Below are positions 51,764 to 60,647 of a stretch of 64,000 nt of DNA, piece after piece. The notes under the pieces were generated by a model. The model made no database searches and was not told the origin of the DNA. It saw nothing but the letters and a program-made list of their open reading frames with translations. Source of the stretch: Sphingobium aromaticiconvertens. GTDB lineage: Bacteria; Pseudomonadota; Alphaproteobacteria; Sphingomonadales; Sphingomonadaceae. The first letter of the stretch is position 1, and every line of letters begins with the position of its first letter. The translations under genes and the position numbers were made by a program. The stretch spans positions 186,001 through 250,000 of the forward strand of contig NZ_JBANRJ010000001.1 of NCBI RefSeq assembly GCF_037154075.1. The letters are read 5' to 3'.

Positions 51764-53182
51764 TTGAAACTGTCCGTCTACGCCGCCGCCGGCGCACTCG
51801 CGCTCCTGTCCTCTGCTGGCGCCTCCGCGCAGGATGGCAAGCCGCGCGCCGACCAGTTGGCCTTCCGCGATCTCTACAAGGAACTGGTGGAAACCGACAC
51901 CTCGGTCGCAACCGGCAGTTGCACGCTGGCCGCGGAGAAGATGGCGACGCGTCTTAAAGAGGCGGGCTTTACCGACGCCCAACTCCTGCCCTTCTCGGTC
52001 AAGGAATTTCCGCTGGACGGCGGGCTGGTCGCGATCCTGCCCGGCAGCGATTCCAAGGCGAAGCCGATGCTGCTGCTCGGTCATCTCGACGTCGTCAACG
52101 CCCGGCGGGAAGACTGGCAGCGCGATCCCTACCGCTTCATTGAGGAAAATGGCTATTTCTACGGGCGCGGCACGGCGGACATGAAGGCGATGGTCGCAAC
52201 GTGGGTCGACACGATGGCGCGGTTCAAGACGGAGGGCTTCAAGCCCAGGCGCACGATCAAGATGGCGCTGACCTGCGGTGAGGAATCGGGTGCCCGCTTC
52301 AACGGGGCGCAATGGCTGGCGCAGAACAAGCCCGACCTGATCGCCGCCGAATTTGCCCTGAACGAAGGCGGCGGCGGGCGTACCGATGGCAAGAACAAGC
52401 TGGTCAGCCAGTCGATGCAGGTGGGCGAGAAATCCAATCGCAGTTTCGAACTGCAAACGACCAATCCGGGCGGCCACAGTTCGATCCCCATCAAGGACAA
52501 CGCCATCTATGAACTGTCCGACGCGCTGGTGAAACTGCGCGCCTACGCCTTCCCGGTCCGCTTCAATGACACGACCCGCGCTTATTTTGCGAAGGAGGGT
52601 GCATCGCGGGGCGGCGAAATGGGCCGCGCGATGGTCGCCCTTTCGAAAAACCCGAATGACAAGGCCGCCGAAGCCATCGTGTCGACCGATCGCGGCTTCA
52701 ACTCGATGCTGCGGACGACATGCGTCGCAACCATGCTGGACGCGGGCCATGCCGTGAACGCCCTGCCGCAGCGGGCGAAGGCAACCGTCAATTGCCGGAT
52801 CATTCCGGGCGAAGATGCCGACACCACGCGCGCCGCGCTGGCAAAGGTAATCGGCGATCCCAAGGTCAGCGTCACGCTGGTCGGGCGGCTACGCCCGGTG
52901 GCGGTGCCGCCGCCACTTGATTCCAGGATCATGGCCCCGGCGGAAAAGCTGGTCGCGCGCTATTTCCCCGGCATCGCGCTGATCCCCACCATGTCGACGG
53001 GCGCGACCGACGCCACCTATCTGGCGCCGATCGGCATCCCTACCTATGGCGTGCCGGGCGGCTGGGGCGACCCGGATGGCAATGGCGCGCACGGGCTGAA
53101 CGAACGCCGCGAGGTCCGGTCGGTCTATGTCGGGCGTGATTTCCTCTATGATCTGGTCAAGGCCTATGCCAGCCAGCCCTGA
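51764..53182 (+). CDS. Exported M20 family metallopeptidase
   Basis: 472 residues from TTG at 51764, supported by GGGAGG six bases upstream and an immediate signal peptide (MKLSVYAAAGALALLSSAGA). Zinc ligands: His in LLGHLDVVNA, Asp in GRGTADMKAMVA and Glu in LTCGEESGARF; the lid domain contains NPGGHSSIP. M20 enzymes split dipeptides or N-acyl amino acids. Here it acts in the periplasm. Gap of 68 bases to the regulator gene. Confidence 0.9.
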   Translation: MKLSVYAAAGALALLSSAGASAQDGKPRADQLAFRDLYKELVETDTSVATGSCTLAAEKMATRLKEAGFTDAQLLPFSVKEFPLDGGLVAILPGSDSKAKPMLLLGHLDVVNARREDWQRDPYRFIEENGYFYGRGTADMKAMVATWVDTMARFKTEGFKPRRTIKMALTCGEESGARFNGAQWLAQNKPDLIAAEFALNEGGGGRTDGKNKLVSQSMQVGEKSNRSFELQTTNPGGHSSIPIKDNAIYELSDALVKLRAYAFPVRFNDTTRAYFAKEGASRGGEMGRAMVALSKNPNDKAAEAIVSTDRGFNSMLRTTCVATMLDAGHAVNALPQRAKATVNCRIIPGEDADTTRAALAKVIGDPKVSVTLVGRLRPVAVPPPLDSRIMAPAEKLVARYFPGIALIPTMSTGATDATYLAPIGIPTYGVPGGWGDPDGNGAHGLNERREVRSVYVGRDFLYDLVKAYASQP

Positions 53183-53289
53183 CGGCTGGGTCTGGACCAG
53201 CCCGCGACCGACCCGATACAGACGTCCTAAAGGTGGACATATGTTTCAGATAATGGTCTGATCATCCGCCGAAACGGACGGAGCGGGTG

Positions 53290-55758
53290 ATGATCGGTAG
53301 ACTGTGCGTGGCCTTGCTAGCGATTCTGGCCCTTTGCCCTTCTCCGTCAATGGCGAAGGCAGACGGCCTGACCGTTCATGCGGCCACGCGCGGCAGCTTC
53401 CCGTTGGCAACGCCCGGTCAGGCCACGACCATTATGCGCGATCCCGACGATCACATAGTGGTCGCGCACGCTGCCGACGCGCTGGCCGACGACATCAAGG
53501 CCGTGACCGGCACCCGCCCCGTCATCGCGACCGAAATCACCCCCACCGTCCGCAGGCCCGTCATCATCGGCACGCTGGGCAAGAACAGGCTGATCGACCG
53601 GATCGTCGCCGCCGGGAAACTGGACGTCACCCGCCTGCGTGGTGCGTGGGAGAGCTTCCTGATCGCGACCGTCGACCGACCCCTGCCGGGGATCGAACAG
53701 GCGCTGGTCATCGTCGGCAGCGACCGGCGCGGCACCGCCTTTGGCGCCTATGAACTCAGCGAAGCGATGGGCGTGTCGCCCTGGGTCTGGTGGGCGGACG
53801 TCACGCCCCGCCATCGCGCCACGCTGTCCGTGGCGCGCGGCATCCGCCGGTTCGGGCCGCCATCGGTGCGCTATCGCGGCCTCTTCCTGAATGACGAGGA
53901 CTGGGGGCTGTTCCCCTGGGCGGCCCGCACCTTCGACCCGGAAAAGGGCAATATCGGGCCGAAAAGCTATGAGCGCATCTTCAGCCTGCTGCTGCGGCTG
54001 AAGGCCAATACGCTGTGGCCCGCCATGCACAAGGTCAGCGCACCGTTCAACGCCGATCCCGCCAACGCAAAGCTGGCCGACGACCATGGCATCATCATGG
54101 GGTCGTCCCACGCCGAACCGATGCTGCGCAACAATGTCGGCGAATGGAAGCAGGCGCCGGACGCCTTCAACTATGCCGCCAATCCCGCTGGGGTCCATGC
54201 CTATTGGGAGGAACGGGTCCGCAGCAACGCGGGCTATGAGAGCCTGTGGACGCTGGGGATGCGCGGCATTCATGACTCCGGCATCGTCGGCGCGAACAGC
54301 CCGGAGGAGCGCGTGGCGCTGCTCAATCGCATCATCGCCGACCAGCGCGCACTGCTGCGTGACCATGTCAGCCCCGACGTCGCCAAAGTGCCGCAGATGT
54401 TCGTGCCATACAAGGAGGTGCTGGATATCTACCGCGCCGGACTGAGCGTGCCGGATGATGTCACCATCGTCTGGCCGGACGATAATTTCGGCTATATCCG
54501 GCAGTTCCCGAGCGAGACCGAGCGCAGGCGCGCGGGCGGGACGGGCATCTATTATCACCTCTCCTATCTGGGTGCGCCGCTCTCCACCCTCTGGCTGAAC
54601 AGCACACCGCCCGCGCTGATTCAGGAGGAGATGACCCGCGCCTATGATCGGGGCGCCCGGTCGATCTGGATCGCCAATGTGGGCGACGTCAAGCCTGCCG
54701 AAATCGGCATTACCCTGTTTCTGGAAATGGCGTGGGACATCGACCGCTGGCGAGGGCGCAGCCAGCGCGCGTTTCTGGACGACTGGGCTGCGCGGACATT
54801 GGGCGCGGCACAGGACAAGGCGATCGGCGGCATCCTAGACACGCATTTCCGCCTGAATTTCGAGCGTCGCCCCGAACATCTGCAATGGTGGCTGCCCGGC
54901 CAGAAGGCGCGCCATAGCAGCCTGTCGCCGCAAGCAGTCGATGCGCGCCTCGCCCGGTTCAAGACGTTGGTGGAAGAGACGAAAGCCGTTGCCGCGACCA
55001 TGCCAGCCGACCTGTCGGATGCCTATTTCGAACTGGTCGATTACCCGGTGCGTGCCGCCGCTGCCGCCAATCTGCGCTATTTCGGAACGGAGCGTTACGC
55101 GAAGCTGATCGACAGTCGACCAGAAGATGCGCGTCTGGCCGCTGGCATGGCGGCCACCGCCGATCGCGAGATCAAGGCGCTGACCGATCGGTTCAACAAT
55201 GACATTGCGGGCGGCAAATGGCGGCACATCATGGCGGAGGAACCGGCCGACAATCAGTGGACATCCTATCGCACCGTGCCGATCGCCCTGCCTTCGGCCG
55301 GGATGCGGCAGGACGGCGCGACAGTGCTGCCGACGATGGCCGCGAGCACCAGCGACGAGATGATCGTCGAGGCGGAGGATTTCGCCAGCAATCGCGGCTG
55401 GCGGCTGGTCGAAGGATTGGGCCGGGGCAAGGGAACAATGATCGCGTCGCCAGATGCTACCCTTTCCTTCACGATCACGGTTCTGTCCGGCGATCCGCGC
55501 CAACTGACACTGGGCCTGCTGCCGCTCTATCCCGATGCGGGCGACGGGGCGTTCCATCTGGATGTCGCCATCGACGGCCGTGCAGCCATGCGGGTGGATG
55601 TGCCACGCGACACGGGTAGCCCGGACTGGGCGCAGGGCGTTTTGGACAACCAACTGCGCGTCGCGGTTCCGGCAATCCTGACGCCCGGTCGCCATAAAGT
55701 CCGCATCACCGCCCAATCCAGCGGACTCGCGCTCGACCAGTTACTGCTACGTCCTTAG
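53290..55758 (+). CDS. Glycoside hydrolase family 115 (xylan alpha-glucuronidase-like)
   Basis: 822 residues from ATG at 53290 (GTG at 53287 also in frame). Signal peptide up to PSMAKADG. The GH115 core is clear: ESFLIATVDRPLPGIEQALV, GVSPWVWWADVTPRHRATL, RYRGLFLNDEDWGLFPWAAR, LRLKANTLWPAMHKVSAPFN and GIYYHLSYLGAPLSTLWLNS. The C-terminal part (about 690-822) is the beta-sandwich GH115_C domain. Such enzymes remove 4-O-methylglucuronic acid from xylan or glucuronic acid from arabinogalactan. No xylanase or uronate pathway genes stand next to it. Confidence 0.93.
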   Translation: MIGRLCVALLAILALCPSPSMAKADGLTVHAATRGSFPLATPGQATTIMRDPDDHIVVAHAADALADDIKAVTGTRPVIATEITPTVRRPVIIGTLGKNRLIDRIVAAGKLDVTRLRGAWESFLIATVDRPLPGIEQALVIVGSDRRGTAFGAYELSEAMGVSPWVWWADVTPRHRATLSVARGIRRFGPPSVRYRGLFLNDEDWGLFPWAARTFDPEKGNIGPKSYERIFSLLLRLKANTLWPAMHKVSAPFNADPANAKLADDHGIIMGSSHAEPMLRNNVGEWKQAPDAFNYAANPAGVHAYWEERVRSNAGYESLWTLGMRGIHDSGIVGANSPEERVALLNRIIADQRALLRDHVSPDVAKVPQMFVPYKEVLDIYRAGLSVPDDVTIVWPDDNFGYIRQFPSETERRRAGGTGIYYHLSYLGAPLSTLWLNSTPPALIQEEMTRAYDRGARSIWIANVGDVKPAEIGITLFLEMAWDIDRWRGRSQRAFLDDWAARTLGAAQDKAIGGILDTHFRLNFERRPEHLQWWLPGQKARHSSLSPQAVDARLARFKTLVEETKAVAATMPADLSDAYFELVDYPVRAAAAANLRYFGTERYAKLIDSRPEDARLAAGMAATADREIKALTDRFNNDIAGGKWRHIMAEEPADNQWTSYRTVPIALPSAGMRQDGATVLPTMAASTSDEMIVEAEDFASNRGWRLVEGLGRGKGTMIASPDATLSFTITVLSGDPRQLTLGLLPLYPDAGDGAFHLDVAIDGRAAMRVDVPRDTGSPDWAQGVLDNQLRVAVPAILTPGRHKVRITAQSSGLALDQLLLRP

Positions 55759-55802
55759 TCCCGCCGCCCGATCCGGGGATCATGGCGACGGGATTTTGGA
55801 GA

Positions 55803-56501
55803 TCAGGCGGCATCGACCAGCACGATCTCACTGTCCTCGATCGCGGTGACGCGCAGCACGTCCATGTCGCTGACCGCCGCGCCGTCACGGGCATTGACCC
55901 GCACATCGTCGATCGTCACCGCGCCGGTGGCGGGCACCAGATAGGCCTTGCGGTCCTTGCCCAGCGGATAATCGACGCTTTCCCCGGCCTTGATCGTCGC
56001 GGCGACGACGCGGGCGTCGGTGCGGATCGGCAGGGCGTCATCATCATTGTCATAGCCCGACGCCAGCGTCACGAACTGGCCCGACCGCTCGCCCTTCGGG
56101 AAGGGACGCGCACCCCAGGCGGGTTGCTCGCCCGAGCGGGTGGGGACGATCCAGATCTGGAAGATCCGGGTGGTCACATCCTCCTCATTATATTCCGAGT
56201 GGCGGATGCCGGTGCCCGCCGACATGACCTGCACATCGCCTGCTTCTGTCCGGCCCTTGTTGCCCAAACTATCCTGATGGGTGATCGCGCCTTCGCGGAC
56301 ATAGGTGATGATCTCCATGTCGCGATGGGGGTGCGGCGGAAAGCCGGTGTGCGGCGCGATCGTGTCGTCATTCCAGACGCGCAGGTTTCCCCAGTGCATC
56401 CGGGCCGGGTCGTGATAGCCCGCAAAGGAAAAATGATGCTTGGCATCCAGCCAGCCGTGATTGTCACCGCCAAGGCTGTCGAAGGGGCGCAGTTCGATCA
56501 T
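55803..56501 (-). CDS. Pirin family protein
   Basis: 232 residues from ATG at 56501. Two cupin domains; the metal site residues are in TGFPPHPHRDMEIITYV (His, His) and MSAGTGIRHSEYNEED (His). Bacterial pirins may act as quercetinases or regulators. It is divergent from a LysR gene with 123 bases between; this pair is common and suggests LysR control. Confidence 0.93.
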   Translation of the reverse strand: MIELRPFDSLGGDNHGWLDAKHHFSFAGYHDPARMHWGNLRVWNDDTIAPHTGFPPHPHRDMEIITYVREGAITHQDSLGNKGRTEAGDVQVMSAGTGIRHSEYNEEDVTTRIFQIWIVPTRSGEQPAWGARPFPKGERSGQFVTLASGYDNDDDALPIRTDARVVAATIKAGESVDYPLGKDRKAYLVPATGAVTIDDVRVNARDGAAVSDMDVLRVTAIEDSEIVLVDAA

Positions 56502-56624
56502 GGGTCGTCTCCATATTGAAGGAATTGGCGGTCCAGATGTCCGCCGGTTGACCTTCATTTAGACCTTGCAGGCTTTCAGCATCACTGGGATAAAATCATC
56601 CCGATCATTCGAGGAAGTTGAATA

Positions 56625-57554
56625 GTGAACAATCCCGGCACACCAACCTTCGACCAGTTGCGTATCTTTCTGGCGATCGTGGAGACGGGCAGTTTCGCGG
56701 CGGCGGGACGCAAGCTGGGTCGCGCCGTGTCGGTCATAAGCTATGGCATCGCCAATCTGGAAACCCAGTTGGGCCTCATCCTGTTCGAGCGGGAGGGGAC
56801 GCGTAAACCCCAATTGACCGTCGCGGGCCGCGCGGTTCTGGCGGAGGCGCGCGCCGTGAGCCAAGGGATCGACGGGCTGCGCGCGAAGGTGAAGGGGCTG
56901 CTCGACGGGTTGGAGGCGGAGGTGGATTTTGCCGTCGACGTGATGCTGCCCGCCGAACGACTGGGCCGTGTCCTGCGCACGTTCGCAACCGAATTTCCAA
57001 CCGTGCAGTTACGCCTGCATGTCGAGGCGCTGGGCGCGATCACGGCGATGGTGCTGGATCGCAAGGCGGCGATCGGCCTGTCGGGTCCGCTGGCCGCCGG
57101 GGTCGAGGGGGTGGAGTGCGTCGCGGCGGGATCGGTGGCGATGGTACCGGTCGCCGCGCCCGACCATCCGCTGGGCCGCATGGCGCGGATCGCACCGGGC
57201 GCCGGGCGCGATTATACGCAGCTGGTGCTGAGCGATCGGTCGCGTTTTACCGAGGGGCATGATTATGCGGTGATGAGTCCCAAGACATGGCGGCTGGCCG
57301 ATCTGGGGGCCAAACATGCGCTGCTGCGCGAGGGGATTGGCTGGGGCAATATGCCGCTGCCGATGATCGAGGGCGATCTGGTGGCCGGAACGCTGGTGCG
57401 GCTGGCCATGCCCGACCATCCGGGCGGCATCTATCGCTTCGCCGGCGTCTGGCGGCGCGACGCGCCCCCCGGTCCCGCTGCCTCCTGGCTGATCGACCAG
57501 TTTGTGGCGTTGGGGCAGCAGGACCGGGAAGAGGCCGGATTGACCGACATATAG
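56625..57554 (+). CDS. LysR family transcriptional regulator
   Basis: 309 residues from GTG at 56625 (AGGAAG about eight bases upstream). The N-terminal helix-turn-helix is FDQLRIFLAIVETGSFAAAG with RKLGRAVSVISYGIANLETQ, followed by LTVAGRAVLAEARAV. The substrate domain (about 95-300) is of the usual type. Divergent from the pirin gene; likely autoregulated and controlling it. Confidence 0.93.
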   Translation: MNNPGTPTFDQLRIFLAIVETGSFAAAGRKLGRAVSVISYGIANLETQLGLILFEREGTRKPQLTVAGRAVLAEARAVSQGIDGLRAKVKGLLDGLEAEVDFAVDVMLPAERLGRVLRTFATEFPTVQLRLHVEALGAITAMVLDRKAAIGLSGPLAAGVEGVECVAAGSVAMVPVAAPDHPLGRMARIAPGAGRDYTQLVLSDRSRFTEGHDYAVMSPKTWRLADLGAKHALLREGIGWGNMPLPMIEGDLVAGTLVRLAMPDHPGGIYRFAGVWRRDAPPGPAASWLIDQFVALGQQDREEAGLTDI

Positions 57555-57584
57555 AAGGGAGGGGGCACAGTTGCCCCCTTCACA

Positions 57585-58412
57585 TCAGTCCTTGATGAAC
57601 GCCAGCAAGTCGGCGTTGAACCGGTCCTGATGCGTGGCGGTCAGGCCATGCGGTGCGCCTTCGTAGATTTTCAGCGCCGCGTCGGCGATGATCTCGGCGG
57701 AGAGCAGGCCCGCATTACCGATCGGCACGATCTGATCGTCGTCGCCATGGATGACCAGTGTCGGCACATCGATCGCCTTCAGGTCATCGGTATAGTCGAC
57801 TTCCGAAAACTCCCGGATGCACAGATATTGGCCCAGCACCGACCCAGCCATGCCCTGCCCCCAGAAGGACTTTTGCAGCCCCTCATTCACCGACACGCCC
57901 GCACGGTTGAAGCCGAAGAAGGGGAGGGCGAGGTCGAGGTAGAATTGCGAGCGGTTGTCGGCCACGCCCTTGCGAATATCGTCAAAGACGGAGAGAGGCA
58001 GGCCGTTCGGATAGGCCTCACTTTTCGACATGGTCGGCGGCACCGCGCCGACGAGGACCATCTTCGCCACGCGGGCAGTGCCGTGGCGACCGACATAGTG
58101 AGCGATCTCGCCGCCGCCGGTCGAGTGGCCGACAAGAACCGCATCCTTGAGGTCCAGCGCCTCGATCACTGCCGCCAGATCGTCGGCATAACTGTCCATG
58201 TCATTGCCGGTGGCGGGCTGGTCCGACCGGCCATGTCCGCGACGGTCATGAGCGATGACCCGATAGCCCTGTTGCACCATGAACAGCATCTGCCCGTCCC
58301 AGGCATCAGCGCTGAGCGGCCAGCCATGGGAGAAGACGATCGGCTGGGCATCCTTCGCACCCCAATCCTTGTAGAAGATGCGGGTGCCGTCATTGATGGT
58401 TATGAAGCCCAT
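57585..58412 (-). CDS. Alpha/beta hydrolase, non-heme chloroperoxidase-like
   Basis: 275 residues from ATG at 58412 (AAGGA seven bases upstream). Ser in [20 protein letters not shown], Asp in [13 protein letters not shown] and His in [15 protein letters not shown] form the triad; [14 protein letters not shown] holds the oxyanion region. This group (cofactor-free haloperoxidases/esterases) usually has perhydrolase and esterase activity. It is convergent with the LysR gene. Confidence 0.9.
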   Translation of the reverse strand: MGFITINDGTRIFYKDWGAKDAQPIVFSHGWPLSADAWDGQMLFMVQQGYRVIAHDRRGHGRSDQPATGNDMDSYADDLAAVIEALDLKDAVLVGHSTGGGEIAHYVGRHGTARVAKMVLVGAVPPTMSKSEAYPNGLPLSVFDDIRKGVADNRSQFYLDLALPFFGFNRAGVSVNEGLQKSFWGQGMAGSVLGQYLCIREFSEVDYTDDLKAIDVPTLVIHGDDDQIVPIGNAGLLSAEIIADAALKIYEGAPHGLTATHQDRFNADLLAFIKD

Positions 58413-58566
58413 GGGGAAGATCCTTCTGCTGCGATGACAAAGAGGTACAACCCGGCCATCCGACGAAACAGCCGGATAATATCGCTTCATGCATTCGATA
58501 AAGTCGAAATGTTGTCCGCGCCCGCTTCCTTCCCTAAGGCAACGCATCCCAATTGGAGCCAAGGCC

Positions 58567-59238
58567 ATGACCCCGCGCGAACTGATCGACGTTGCCCGCA
58601 TCCCCGGTGGGGATGAATTGCGGCTGTTCCGGCGCGGCAAGGATTATATGATCGTGCTCGACCGCAACGAACTGATGAGCAGCCGGATGAGCGGATCGGA
58701 AGAAGCGCTGGCCAACATGAGTTGCGACCGGATCGCCGGACGACCCGCGCCGCACCTGCTGATCGGCGGCTATGGCATGGGCTTCACCCTGCGCGCGGCG
58801 TTGAAGGCATTGGGCGCGGACGCGACTTTGACCGTGGCCGAGCTGGTGCCGCAGATCATCAAATGGGCGCGCGGACCGATGGTGGAACTGGCCGCCGGAT
58901 GCCTGGACGATCCGCGCGTGATACTGGTCGAGGCCGATGTCGCGGCGGTGATCGCAGACGGCAGGGCGACCTATGATGCGATCCTGCTGGACGTGGACAA
59001 TGGTCCCGACGGGCTGGTGCGCAACGCCAATGACCGCATCTATTCAGCGAGCGGACTGGCGGCGGCGCGTGCAGCGCTGAAGCCCGGTGGAGTGCTCGCG
59101 GTCTGGTCCGCCGGTCCTGATGCATCTTTCACCCGGCGATTGAAGGACGCAGGCTTCTGGGTCGACGAAGTCGCGGTGAAGGCCCGATCCAATGGCAAGG
59201 GGCCACGCCACGTCATCTGGTTCGCCACGCAGCGTTAG
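58567..59238 (+). CDS. Spermidine synthase-like SAM-binding protein
   Basis: 223 residues from ATG at 58567. The methyltransferase-type fold is seen in [20 protein letters not shown] (SAM-binding loop), [13 protein letters not shown] and [14 protein letters not shown] (acidic motif). It lacks the full polyamine-binding residues of SpeE and is likelier a methyltransferase relative. The end overlaps the convergent esterase gene by four bases. Confidence 0.78.
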   Translation: MTPRELIDVARIPGGDELRLFRRGKDYMIVLDRNELMSSRMSGSEEALANMSCDRIAGRPAPHLLIGGYGMGFTLRAALKALGADATLTVAELVPQIIKWARGPMVELAAGCLDDPRVILVEADVAAVIADGRATYDAILLDVDNGPDGLVRNANDRIYSASGLAAARAALKPGGVLAVWSAGPDASFTRRLKDAGFWVDEVAVKARSNGKGPRHVIWFATQR

Positions 59239-59939
59239 GGCCACAGCGCCTTTTCCACCAGCGGCGAAACGCCTGCCACCATCACATCGACGCCCTTGGG
59301 ATTGGGGTGAATGCCGTCCGGCAATTGCAACGCCCGCTGCCCCAGTACTCCGTCCAGCAGGAAGGGGTAGAGTTGCACGCCATAGGCCTTGGCGAGTCGC
59401 GGATAGATGGGATTGAAAGCAGCGGCATAGTCCGGCCCCAAATTGGGTGCGGCCAGCATGCCCGTCAGCACCGCCGGAATGCCGCGCGTTTTCAGTTCGG
59501 CAAGAATCGCATCCAGATTAGTACGTGTCTCTTCTGGGCTAAGGCCGCGCAGCATGTCGTTGCCGCCCAGGCTCAGCACTACCAGATCGGGCTTGCGCGC
59601 TAGTCCATCCAGGGTGAAGGCAAGCCGCGCCCGTCCCGCCGCGCTCGTGTCGCCCGACACCCCGGCATTCACGACTTGCGCTTTCACGCCCGCCTTGTTC
59701 AACGCGCGTTCCAGCGTGGGAGCGAACCCCTCGGCCAGTTCCAGATTATAGCCCGCGAACAGGCTGTCGCCGAACGCCACGACCAGCTTCGTATCCGCCG
59801 AGGGCGCCGGTGCAGGCACTGGCGCGACTGCATCGGCCACATTCATCATGCGGTTTTGTGGCACCGAATCGTCTGAACAGGCGACCAGCGGTTGGAGAAG
59901 CAGCACACAGCCGCCATATGCGATGTTCCTGATGCGCAA
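59235..59939 (-). CDS. tesA: GDSL-type esterase/lysophospholipase, lipoprotein (TesA-like)
   Basis: 234 residues from TTG at 59939, which gives a signal sequence ending in the lipobox LVAC; the ATG at 59984 would run into the divergent ABC gene. Blocks of SGNH hydrolases: VAFGDSLFAGYNLELAEGFA (Ser), NAGVSGDTSAAGR (Gly), LSLGGNDMLRGL (Asn) and LPDGIHPNPKGVDV (Asp, His). TesA-type enzymes split acyl esters and lysophospholipids in the periplasm. The tesA-ybbA-ybbP neighbourhood is conserved from E. coli. Confidence 0.92.
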   Translation of the reverse strand: MRIRNIAYGGCVLLLQPLVACSDDSVPQNRMMNVADAVAPVPAPAPSADTKLVVAFGDSLFAGYNLELAEGFAPTLERALNKAGVKAQVVNAGVSGDTSAAGRARLAFTLDGLARKPDLVVLSLGGNDMLRGLSPEETRTNLDAILAELKTRGIPAVLTGMLAAPNLGPDYAAAFNPIYPRLAKAYGVQLYPFLLDGVLGQRALQLPDGIHPNPKGVDVMVAGVSPLVEKALWP

Positions 59940-59957
59940 ATGGAGCGCCCTTTCCTG

Positions 59958-60647
59958 ATGACCTTGCAGACCGATCCCGCCCATATTGCGATCCGCGCGC
60001 GCAATGTCACCCTCTCCCTAGGCACCGCAGCCGCCAGAGTGGACATATTGAAGGGCATAGACCTCGACATCGTGAAGGGTGAAAGCGTCGCCCTGCTCGG
60101 CGCGTCAGGGTCGGGCAAGTCATCGCTGATGGCTGTGCTGTCGGGTCTGGAGCGTGCCAGCGATGGCAGGGTGGAGGTCGCGGGGGTCGACATGGGCAAG
60201 CTCAGCGAGGATGCACTGGCGCAGGCGCGGCGCGGGCGGATCGGCATCGTCCTGCAATCCTTCCACCTCCTCCCCACCATGACAGCGCTGGAAAATGTCG
60301 CGGTGCCGCTGGAACTGGCGGGCATGGCCAACGCGTTCGACCGGGCGCGCGAAGAATTGGAGGCTGTCGGCCTTGGCCATCGCATCGACCATTATCCGGC
60401 CCAGCTTTCGGGCGGCGAGCAGCAGCGCGTCGCCATCGCCCGCGCCGTGGCGCCGCGACCGACTATCCTGTTCGCGGATGAACCCACGGGCAATCTCGAC
60501 GCCGCGACCGGCGAGCGGATCATGGACCTGCTGTTCGATCGACGGACGGCGGCGGACGCAACCCTGTTGATCATCACCCACGACGCAGCGCTCGCCACCC
60601 GTTGCGAGCGGATCATCGAAATGCGCGACGGGCTTATCGCCGCATGA
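59958..60647 (+). CDS. ybbA: ABC transporter ATP-binding protein (YbbA/LolD-type)
   Basis: 229 residues from ATG at 59958 (ATG at 59940 also possible). Walker A GASGSGKSS, Q-loop GIVLQSFHLL, signature LSGGEQQRVAIARA, Walker B ILFADEPTGN, H-loop IITHDAAL. This is the MacB/LolD group that drives mechanotransmission or lipid handling rather than import. It overlaps the permease gene (ATGA). Confidence 0.95.
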   Translation: MTLQTDPAHIAIRARNVTLSLGTAAARVDILKGIDLDIVKGESVALLGASGSGKSSLMAVLSGLERASDGRVEVAGVDMGKLSEDALAQARRGRIGIVLQSFHLLPTMTALENVAVPLELAGMANAFDRAREELEAVGLGHRIDHYPAQLSGGEQQRVAIARAVAPRPTILFADEPTGNLDAATGERIMDLLFDRRTAADATLLIITHDAALATRCERIIEMRDGLIAA

